Source: CAZYJR01 sp964647905
GTDB taxonomy: Bacteria; Desulfobacterota; DSM-4660; Desulfatiglandales; HGW-15
Direction of reading: 5' to 3'
NCBI GenBank assembly: GCA_964647905.1
Contig: CAZYJR010000015.1
Span: 21,186-85,185 of the forward strand
Length of the DNA stretch: 64,000 nucleotides
Position numbers and translations under genes: made by a program. Below the pieces are notes generated by a model. It was not told the origin of the DNA, made no database searches, and saw only the letters and a list, made by a program, of their open reading frames with translations. Below, in pieces: positions 51,702 through 58,219 of the stretch (the stretch's first letter is position 1; each line of letters opens with the position of its first letter).

Positions 51702-53051
51702 TCAACCGCCGTTGGCCACGGCTTTCATGCCCGCAGCGGTGGCCTGGACAACGGACTCTGAGATGTCGATGGGCCCCGTGGCCCCGCCGCAGAGATAGAT
51801 CCCTTTGACCTTGGTCTCCAAAGGGGCCGTGATCGGGTTCTCCTCCTTGAAGAACCCGAACTTGTCCAGGTCAATGCCCAGCACCTTGGCCAGGCGTTCG
51901 TTTCTCTCGCTGGGGACCAAGCCGGTGGAGAGCACCAGGAGATCGAACTCCTCTTCGACCGGTGCGCCCGTGGCCTGGTCCTCATACCTTATGGTCAGAT
52001 TCTTGGTCTCCGGGTCTTCCCCCACGTCGTAGGGGCGGGCGCGGACATAGCGTACTCCCGCCTCCCTGGCCTTTTCATAGAAGCCCCACATGCCTTTCCC
52101 ATAGGCCTTGAGATCGTTGTAAAAGATGGTGGTCTGAACGGAGGCGTCATGCTCTTTGGTGATTATGGTCTGCTTGGCCGCGATCATGCAGCAGACCTTG
52201 GAGCAATACGGTGTTCCATGGTCCAGGCTGCGGCCGGCGCACTGTATCCACCCTATCCTGTGGGCATGCTCCCTGTCGGACGGACGGACGATCTCTCCGC
52301 CCGTGGGGCCGCCGGCGTTCATAAGCCTCTCGAACTCCATGTTGGTGATTACGTTCTCGCAGAGCTTGTATCCGTGGAGTCCCTCCTCGGGCACGGCGTC
52401 GCTCAGGCCCGAGGCCACGATGATGCTCTTCACCGTCAGGTTGACATTCTTGTTTGACTGCCAGAGCCGCACCGCGTCCTTCCCCTCTTCCTTGCAGGCC
52501 TTCACACAGAGGGCTATGGGGCACTCCCGGCACTGGCTGCAGTCCACCACGCACCCGCCCACGCACGCCCCCCGGTCGTTCATCTTTCCGTAGCGGCAGT
52601 CCGGGTCTATCACAGCGATATTGGGGACCGCCTGGGGAAAGGGCATGTAGACCAGCTTCCGCGTGCCGAAAATCCGCCCGTCCATCTCCTCAGGGATGGT
52701 CACCGGGCAGGCCTCGAAACAGGCGCCGCAGCCCGTGCACAACTCCTCGTCCACGAACCTGGCCTTCCTGACCAGCCGCACCTTGAAGCCTTCACCGGAC
52801 TTCTTGACCTTGCGGACCTCTGTATTGGTAAGGATCTCGATGTTCGGGTGGTTGTCCACCTCGTACATCTGAGGGGCCTCGATGCAGATGGAGCAGTCAT
52901 TTGTGGGGAAGGTCTTGTCCAGCCTGGCCATGATCCCGCCGATACTCGGGGTGTCGTCCACCAGGTAGACCTTGGCCCCGTAGTCGGCCGCATTCAAGGC
53001 CGCATTGATGCCTGCCACCCCGCCTCCGATTATCAGGATCTCGTCGCTCAT
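51702..53051 (-). CDS. HdrA-like flavoprotein, QmoA-like
   Basis: A 449-residue protein starting directly with the FAD fold (EILIIGGGVAGINAALNAAD), so it lacks the HdrA N-terminal Fe-S domain, as QmoA does. DCSICIEAPQMYEV is the HdrA hallmark. A ferredoxin motif C105/C108/C111/C115-P is followed by a second cysteine-rich stretch, GACVGGCVVDCSQC then RECPIALCVKAC (residues about 150-180). The end has GIYLCGGATGPIDISESV, the FAD-contacting loop. ATG 53051 follows GGTGAGG. It precedes the QmoB-like gene by 63 bases; the two probably form a heterodimer. Confidence 0.9.
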   Translation of the reverse strand: MSDEILIIGGGVAGINAALNAADYGAKVYLVDDTPSIGGIMARLDKTFPTNDCSICIEAPQMYEVDNHPNIEILTNTEVRKVKKSGEGFKVRLVRKARFVDEELCTGCGACFEACPVTIPEEMDGRIFGTRKLVYMPFPQAVPNIAVIDPDCRYGKMNDRGACVGGCVVDCSQCRECPIALCVKACKEEGKDAVRLWQSNKNVNLTVKSIIVASGLSDAVPEEGLHGYKLCENVITNMEFERLMNAGGPTGGEIVRPSDREHAHRIGWIQCAGRSLDHGTPYCSKVCCMIAAKQTIITKEHDASVQTTIFYNDLKAYGKGMWGFYEKAREAGVRYVRARPYDVGEDPETKNLTIRYEDQATGAPVEEEFDLLVLSTGLVPSERNERLAKVLGIDLDKFGFFKEENPITAPLETKVKGIYLCGGATGPIDISESVVQATAAGMKAVANGG

Positions 53052-53108
53052 TTTCCTCACCTCGAACCCAACTTGAGTATCCTGGGCCCTTAATAATGCT
53101 ATGAATAT

Positions 53109-53158
53109 GGAAATCCCCTCTGCCGGCCGAACGCCGGGGGGCGCCAGAGGGGATTTCC
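53109..53158. promoter_or_regulatory. strong hairpin between ferredoxin and QmoA-like genes
   Basis: GGAAATCCCCTCTG (53109-53122) and CAGAGGGGATTTCC (53145-53158) are perfectly complementary, giving a 14-base-pair stem with a GC-rich loop that can fold further. No run of T follows on either strand, so a standard intrinsic terminator is unlikely. It may be an mRNA processing or stability element that sets different expression levels for the genes before and after it. Confidence 0.6.
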
Positions 53159-53267
53159 TTATAAGACGTTCCGATACGGCGGCAGCTCCGATTCAACTCC
53201 CACACGCGCATCAACCGTCACTCCAGCTTCAGCATCCACGTCAGCTCCCGCTATACCCACTTCAGCA

Positions 53268-53477
53268 TCAGATCTCGGTTATAATCACAGCTTTCGATTT
53301 ACAAACCGCTTCACAAGTCCTGCATCCCAGGCAGTTCTGAGGCCATACCGGCGTCGCCTTATGCGCCACTTCGAATACGTCCGCCGGGCAATAGACAACA
53401 CACAAATCACATCCGTCGCATCGCTCCTGATCCACGTAGACCAGATAGACCTCGAAGTCTCGTCTTTCCTTGGGCAT
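53268..53477 (-). CDS. two-cluster 4Fe-4S ferredoxin
   Basis: A 69-residue bacterial ferredoxin. Clusters: CDGCDLCVVYCP and CLGCRTCEAVCK; the second lacks the usual Pro after the last Cys. ATG 53477 follows GGAGAG (GTG 53483 is the alternative). It lies between the VOC protein and the QmoA-like gene, and is a likely electron carrier between the Hdr/Qmo-like proteins and the flavoenzyme at 54912-56906. Confidence 0.88.
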   Translation of the reverse strand: MPKERRDFEVYLVYVDQERCDGCDLCVVYCPADVFEVAHKATPVWPQNCLGCRTCEAVCKSKAVIITEI

Positions 53478-53524
53478 TTCCACTCTCCAGGCTTCAGGCG
53501 ACGGACGCCGGCGGCAACCCTGTT

Positions 53525-53935
53525 CTAGTCACTGATAAGCTCTGTCAACACGCCGTTCATCTTCTTCGGGTGAATAAAGGCGAACTCCCCGCTGCGGAAG
53601 GGCCTGAGCACCTTTCCGTTCGGGGCCGGGATGAAGGAGTAATCTTCCTTCAGCTCCTCCACCGCATCCGCGGTGTTGTCCACGTTGAAGCTCAGGATCA
53701 TTATCCCCTCCCCGTTCTTCTCTATCCACTTGGCCACCGGCCCGTCCGGCGTGGTTGACTCCATCAGCTCGAGACCCACTTCCCCTATATGGTAGCGGGC
53801 CACCCGAATCTGTTCCGGTTCGTCCACATAGGGATCATCGGGTTCGGACTTTCCCAGGACCGGCTCCCAAATCTTGCGCGCCGCATCCAGGTCCTTGACT
53901 GCAATACATATATGGTCGACCTTGTTGACTTTCAT
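53525..53935 (-). CDS. VOC-superfamily protein, methylmalonyl-CoA epimerase-like
   Basis: A 136-residue glyoxalase-fold protein made of two babbab modules. It opens VDHICIAVKDLDAARKIWEP with the metal-ligand His, has VGLELMESTTPDGPVAKWIEKNGEG with the second-half pattern of methylmalonyl-CoA epimerase, and ends FAFIHPKKMNGVLTELI, with ligands near HPKK and TELI. The family fit is good, but no mutase gene is in the window, so a role as epimerase for another 2-substituted acyl-CoA in this operon is possible. Confidence 0.87.
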   Translation of the reverse strand: MKVNKVDHICIAVKDLDAARKIWEPVLGKSEPDDPYVDEPEQIRVARYHIGEVGLELMESTTPDGPVAKWIEKNGEGIMILSFNVDNTADAVEELKEDYSFIPAPNGKVLRPFRSGEFAFIHPKKMNGVLTELISD

Positions 53936-54141
53936 TGGACTCTCCTCGCTTCTCCTTCTTCCATCAGGAAACGATCCGCTCCGGCAGATTCGGCACGCCC
54001 GTAATCAGGGAATCTTGACCGCAAGAACGAGCCTGCCGCTAAAATCCTCCGGCCGAAGATCGCCTGAATCCCCGCAGCGTGCGCACCCATCCGGACCAGG
54101 CCCCGGGCGCCCGGTGCGCAGGGCCGAACTCTCCCCGATCC

Positions 54142-54348
54142 TTAGAAGGTCACCTTGGAAAGGGGGACGTCTATGGCCTCGTCCGGGCAGGCGCAACCGC
54201 ACTCATTGCAATCTTCGCAGATGAACTCGGTCACCACAGGACGGCCGTTCTGCACCCGGATTGCCGAGTCCGGGCAGACCTCCACGCAGATGGGCTGAGT
54301 CAGCCCTCCACACATATTGCACTTTTCCAGGTCTATCTGAGCAGCCAT
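54142..54348 (-). CDS. 4Fe-4S ferredoxin with enlarged first-cluster loop
   Basis: A 68-residue ferredoxin. First cluster is C10-x2-C13-x7-C21-x3-C25-P, a long loop (CNMCGGLTQPICVEVCP) instead of x2. Second is CEDCNECGCACPDEA, normal spacing with one extra Cys. In known ferredoxins a long loop usually alters potential and occurs in Alvin-type proteins, though there in the second cluster. It differs clearly from the ferredoxin at 53268, so the operon supplies two carriers with probably different potentials. It lies 21 bases after the unknown 175-residue gene. Confidence 0.87.
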   Translation of the reverse strand: MAAQIDLEKCNMCGGLTQPICVEVCPDSAIRVQNGRPVVTEFICEDCNECGCACPDEAIDVPLSKVTF

Positions 54349-54369
54349 ACTTTACTCCTATCATATGTG

Positions 54370-54897
54370 TTATTTGTCCATATAGAGCCGGAATACCCAC
54401 TCTCCTTCGCCCCTGGGAATCGCTTTCTGCATCTCGATCTTGAGGGGGCGGTTGAAGAAGACGCTTATGTCCACCAGCATGGCCTGGAAGAGCCTCTCCC
54501 TGGTCAGGGCCACCTCTTCCATCGGGACGGCGAACTCCTTGGCCGCCGTGGGCCAGGGATCCCTTGTGCAGCGGATGATGACCTCCAGGGGGGTTTCCCC
54601 CTTCTCCACGGTCACCACGGCCCCTTCCACGGCCCAAAGACCCGCGAGCTGCTTGCCCAGCATGCCCATGAAGCCTTCCTCTCCCTTGAGCAGATTCATC
54701 CTGGGCAGTAGCCCCTTGCCTATGTAGCGCCCGAAGGCGTCGGCGGTCTTCAAGGCGGTCTCGGTGGGGTCGGCCCCGTCGCCGGCCAGCTCCAGGGCGA
54801 ACTCCCGCCACCGGTAGTAGGATTGATGGATCTCCTTCTGTGCGGCTTGAAGGTTCTTCCACAGTTTGGTGATTTCCTTTTCGGCGTTCACTGGCAT
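54370..54897 (-). CDS. conserved-looking protein of unknown function
   Basis: A 175-residue soluble protein started at ATG 54897, 7 bases after GGGAGG (TTG 54903 is the alternative). I do not recognise the family. It is mostly helical at the N-terminus (EKEITKLWKNLQAAQKEIHQ), with a mixed C-terminal half (VEGAVVTVEKGETPLEVII, FFNRPLKIEMQKAIPRGEG) and no cysteine cluster, signal peptide or membrane segment. It is the second gene of the region G transcript, 14 bases after the reductase stop, so it is probably a partner or maturation factor of that flavoenzyme. Confidence 0.75.
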   Translation of the reverse strand: MPVNAEKEITKLWKNLQAAQKEIHQSYYRWREFALELAGDGADPTETALKTADAFGRYIGKGLLPRMNLLKGEEGFMGMLGKQLAGLWAVEGAVVTVEKGETPLEVIIRCTRDPWPTAAKEFAVPMEEVALTRERLFQAMLVDISVFFNRPLKIEMQKAIPRGEGEWVFRLYMDK

Positions 54898-54911
54898 AGT
54901 CAAACCTCCCT

Positions 54912-56906
54912 TTATATCCTGAGACCGATCCGGTACCCGTCATGGACCGCACTGGAGAGATTGCGGGGAACGAGGGCGTCGCCGATCACATAGAGCTCGA
55001 TGCCTTCGCTCTGGACGGTGCTCTTCAGATCCTCGTTCGCCTCGCGCTCGGTCAGGATGATCGTGTCGTACTGGACCGGGAATCGGTAGCCGTCAACGGT
55101 CTTGACGGTGATCTCGCCCTCGCCCACCTCCTCGATGTCGCAGTCATTGTATGCCGTGACGCCGTTCTGCCTGAGGTAGATCATGTAGCGCCACTTGAAC
55201 GAAGGGTTGATGTCGAATCCCGCTGTCTTTTCCTTTCCAACCAGGGTGACTTTCTTGCCTTCCTTGGCGAGTTTGAGGGCCACACCGATGCCCGGCTTGC
55301 GGTTGCCCCAAACCACGACCCTGTCCCCGACCTCAGCCTTGCCCCTCATAACGTCCAGGACATTGACGATCTTCTTGCTGCCGGGATCGGCCCCCTCGAG
55401 TTGGGGATAGACCGGTCCGGTGGCCAGCACCACTGCGTCGGGCATCTCGTCCTGGATCAGGTCCTCGGTCACCTCGGCGCCCAAGTGAAGCTCGACCCCG
55501 TACTTCTCGCACATGGTCTTCTGGAAGTTCACGCAGGTCATGAGCTCCTCGTCACCGTAAGGCGCCTTGGAGGCCTCGTTAAGGGTGCCTCCGAGCTCTG
55601 AGCGCTTGTCATAGACATGGACCTCGTGGCCGCGCTGGGCCGCCACATAGGCGCACTCCAGGCCGGCAGGCCCTGCGCCCACGATCATGACCTCCTTCTT
55701 GTCGTCTTCGTCCTCAATGGGCTTGGGGAAGAAGTCGGGATCGTGTTCATGCGCACAGACCGGGCTTATGTAGCAGGTCATTGGTGCGTCGCGGAAGAGG
55801 CGCGCCAAGCATAGGTTGCATGCCACGCAATGCCTGACCTCGTCCTCTCGGCCCTCCAGGACTTTCTTGGGCATAAAGGGATCGGCTATCATGGAGCGGC
55901 ATATCTCCCATATGTCCAGCTCGCCCTTGGAGATAGCCTCTTCCGGGAAGTGGGGCAGGAAGATCCTGTAAGCCATCTGGATGGGTACGCCAACATGCTC
56001 CTTGGCCCGCTTGGCCAGGTACAGCCAGTTGCCCTGGGGGATGTCCCGGCTGATCACCGGGAAGATGGACTCCTGCCATCCCAGGGTGCAGCTTATGTAG
56101 TCCACCCCGGCCTCCTCGGCTATCTTGTAGGACTCCATGGACTCCTCCGGGGTGTTGCCGCCCACGTCGTCCAGGAGCTCCTCGGAGCAGAGGCGGATGC
56201 CCACGGGCACATCGTCGGGCACGACCTCCTTGACTCCCTGGATGATCTCCACCACCGCCTGCATCCTGCCGCGGATGTCTCCGCCGTACTCGTCAGTGCG
56301 GCGGTTGGTGTACTTGGAGATGAAGTTGGATACCAGGTAGCCAACGATGCCGGAGATCTCGATGACATCGAAGCCGGCCTCCACGCCCCTCTTGGCGGCG
56401 TCGATGTGCTGCTGTATCATCTCCTTGACCTCGGCGTTGGTCATCTCGGCCATGGGCTTGAAGATCCTGAGCCTCTGGGGGACCGCTGAAGGACCGTGGC
56501 CCACCGGCACGTCCACCGCCCCGACCCGGCCGCAGTCCATTAGCTGGAACCCGGCGACGGCCTTCTCCCCGTGTATGGCGTCCGCGATCTTCTTGAGCCC
56601 TGGGATGAATTTGTCGTCCCAGCAGGCGGCCTGGCCCACGTAGCCCTGACCTTTCCTGGCCTCGTCCATGTAGACCCCTTGCATGAAGCAAAGACCACCC
56701 ACCACGCCTTCGGCCCGCCGCCTCATGTACTCAACGTCCGCGTCCGTGACAAACCCGTCATGCTGATTCAGGTTGTCCTCGGTGGCGGCATACTTGATGC
56801 GGTTGGGGACGATCAGGTTGCCAATCTGGATCGGCTTAAAGATGTTGGGGTACTTCTGGGCCCCCGGATACGAGGAGTAGTCCCATTCAAACAGTTGTTT
56901 CGCCAT
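54912..56906 (-). CDS. Old-Yellow-type Fe-S flavoenzyme, 2,4-dienoyl-CoA reductase/aryl-CoA reductase-like
   Basis: A 664-residue three-domain protein. Residues about 20-380 are an FMN-binding TIM barrel; the [4Fe-4S] site is CVACNLCLARLFRDAPMTC (about 388-406, C-x2-C-x2-C-x11-C); the FAD/NAD(P)H domains begin at VMIVGAGPAGLECAYVAAQRG. In the barrel the ordinary HxGR becomes MDCGRVG, and EIHxAHGYL becomes EISGIVGYL; FadH, the E. coli dienoyl-CoA reductase, also departs in the second motif (EIMGSEGYL). GWQESIFPVISRDIPQG matches FadH wording as well. Candidates: dienoyl-CoA reductase or a relative of 2-naphthoyl-CoA reductase. First gene of region G, with a promoter about 180 bases upstream. 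Confidence 0.88.
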   Translation of the reverse strand: MAKQLFEWDYSSYPGAQKYPNIFKPIQIGNLIVPNRIKYAATEDNLNQHDGFVTDADVEYMRRRAEGVVGGLCFMQGVYMDEARKGQGYVGQAACWDDKFIPGLKKIADAIHGEKAVAGFQLMDCGRVGAVDVPVGHGPSAVPQRLRIFKPMAEMTNAEVKEMIQQHIDAAKRGVEAGFDVIEISGIVGYLVSNFISKYTNRRTDEYGGDIRGRMQAVVEIIQGVKEVVPDDVPVGIRLCSEELLDDVGGNTPEESMESYKIAEEAGVDYISCTLGWQESIFPVISRDIPQGNWLYLAKRAKEHVGVPIQMAYRIFLPHFPEEAISKGELDIWEICRSMIADPFMPKKVLEGREDEVRHCVACNLCLARLFRDAPMTCYISPVCAHEHDPDFFPKPIEDEDDKKEVMIVGAGPAGLECAYVAAQRGHEVHVYDKRSELGGTLNEASKAPYGDEELMTCVNFQKTMCEKYGVELHLGAEVTEDLIQDEMPDAVVLATGPVYPQLEGADPGSKKIVNVLDVMRGKAEVGDRVVVWGNRKPGIGVALKLAKEGKKVTLVGKEKTAGFDINPSFKWRYMIYLRQNGVTAYNDCDIEEVGEGEITVKTVDGYRFPVQYDTIILTEREANEDLKSTVQSEGIELYVIGDALVPRNLSSAVHDGYRIGLRI

Positions 56907-56937
56907 CTATCCTTCCTCCTTTAGACAAATCTGAGGT

Positions 56938-57789
56938 TCATTCTGGAGCCGGGCCCGGCTCCACCCCGGGAGGCCCGCCGGTATCGCCCGGAGAGCCCCC
57001 AGTGGGATCGCCCCTTCCGTCTCTGCCCTCCGCTCCGCCGGAAGCCCCCTGCTCCGGGCGCACCGGGATTACGCGGCAGAGAGATGTATACTGTATACAA
57101 TCACCTGCTGTCAAGGGCCTTGCGCCCTGGCTATCCCGGCCCGGCTCTTTAGGGCTCAGGGCGGTTTCCCGGGAAAAGACTGGACACGGGCCGCTCGGGG
57201 GCCGGAAGGCCCCTGCCAGCAGATCGAACAGTTTATCCAGACCGTCGAACAACGAATAAGACCGGTCCTTGAGGAGCCAGCGGGTCACTATGTGATCCAT
57301 CGTGCCGACGAAGATATCCCTGGCCACATAAGGCTCCAGGTCGGACCTCATCTCTCCTGTGGCGCACCCCTCTTCAAATATGTCCAAGAGGTACGAGTAG
57401 AGCTTCTTGACGTTGGAGTAGACCTCTGTCTCCATGAAGTTCGCATTGGTCTTCAAGAACAGGTATACGATCTTTGCATCCAGGGGCGACTGCTCCACCC
57501 TCCTAAGGTACCACCAGAGGTACTTCCTCAGCTTGTTGAACGCGCCTTTGATCCCGAAGAGCTGTTCCTCCAGGTCCGCTATCAACTCGGAGACCCAGAG
57601 ATGGGGGATGGTCAGCAGCAGGTCCTCCTTGCCGTGGAAGTACTCGTAGAGCGCAGCCTCGGAAAGACCGGCCTGGCGTGAGATGTCAACGACCGTAGTC
57701 TTCTGGTAGCCCTGTTCAGCAAAGAGCTTCTTGGCCGAGTCGATTATCCTGGCTCTGGTCTTGGTCTTGTTGCTGTTCCGGGTCGCCAT
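56938..57789 (-). CDS. TetR-family regulator with low-complexity C-terminal read-through
   Basis: A 283-residue frame from ATG 57789 (MATRNSN). Residues about 10-55 are the TetR helix-turn-helix (KLFAEQGYQKTTVVDISRQ, AGLSEAALYEYFHGKEDLL) and the ligand domain ends at FDGLDKLFDLLAGAFR, near residue 196, the usual family length. The last 87 residues are Gly/Pro/Arg-rich (for example GGAEGRDGRGDPTGGSPGD) and are encoded by DNA that also contains the promoter and palindrome at 57085-57114. The original stop was probably lost, or the tail is not important. It is the likely regulator of the 54912-56906 operon. Confidence 0.85.
   Translation of the reverse strand: MATRNSNKTKTRARIIDSAKKLFAEQGYQKTTVVDISRQAGLSEAALYEYFHGKEDLLLTIPHLWVSELIADLEEQLFGIKGAFNKLRKYLWWYLRRVEQSPLDAKIVYLFLKTNANFMETEVYSNVKKLYSYLLDIFEEGCATGEMRSDLEPYVARDIFVGTMDHIVTRWLLKDRSYSLFDGLDKLFDLLAGAFRPPSGPCPVFSRETALSPKEPGRDSQGARPLTAGDCIQYTSLCRVIPVRPEQGASGGAEGRDGRGDPTGGSPGDTGGPPGVEPGPAPE
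57085..57099. promoter_or_regulatory. perfect palindrome, probable TetR operator of region G
   Basis: TGTATAC-T-GTATACA, perfect 7-base arms around one central base. It covers the -10 element of the promoter driving the dienoyl-CoA-reductase-like operon and lies inside the 3' end of the TetR reading frame. The neighbouring TetR protein is the natural candidate to bind it. Confidence 0.65.
57085..57114 (-). promoter_or_regulatory. sigma-70-type promoter of the region G operon
   Basis: Minus-strand TTGACA (complement of 57109-57114), an 18-base spacer and TATACA (complement of 57085-57090). The start codon at 56906 lies about 180 bases further on, so the mRNA would have a long leader. Confidence 0.6.
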
Positions 57790-58051
57790 CAAGTGCCTGC
57801 CTAGCCCCATTAACAACCGTGCGCATAAACCCTGAGGCAAGGGATCAACTAAATGCAGAGACGGCTTTTCTAATCCCTACTAATCCCCTGTATTTTTTGA
57901 TAAAGACTCCGGCACGAGCATCAATCACCAGCTTTGTATTCACCCAATTCGAACAGCGAGTTTTCCCATTGATGCCTTGGCTTATTAGGGCGCTCAACCT
58001 CTTAATATTAAAATAGATTTACTTGCCGGATCCCCCTCTAAGGCTTACCTG

Positions 58052-58081
58052 CCTAATACCATTAGGAATTGAGTCTGTCAA
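58052..58081 (-). promoter_or_regulatory. promoter with inverted repeat upstream of the TetR gene
   Basis: Minus-strand TTGACA (complement of 58076-58081), 17-base spacer, TATTAG (complement of 58053-58058). The inverted repeat CCTAAT-ACC-ATTAGG (58052-58066) overlaps the -10. The start at 57789 is about 260 bases downstream. The surrounding 57790-58219 is an AT-rich, gene-free divergent region of 430 bases. Confidence 0.5.
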
Positions 58082-58147
58082 GCATAAATTTGGGCCCTGC
58101 CACTGTGTGGCGGACCAAAGAACCGCCCCCGGTCATGCTCATTGTCT

Positions 58148-58177
58148 TTGACAACCACGCGGACCGGAATGTAGACT
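58148..58177 (+). promoter_or_regulatory. candidate promoter of the SGNH hydrolase gene
   Basis: TTGACA (58148-58153), an 18-base spacer and TAGACT (58172-58177), 43 bases before ATG 58220. Confidence 0.45.
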
Positions 58178-58219
58178 CGCTGTTATCAAACCAGCCAGAG
58201 TAATCACCCCCCGGGACAA

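Noticed and set aside
53109..53158. Intrinsic terminator
   Set aside because: The stem is perfect but neither strand has a following T-run.
57841..58219. Small genes or RNAs in the gap between TetR and the SGNH hydrolase
   Set aside because: Only short frames without start signals; promoter-like elements explain the AT-rich composition.
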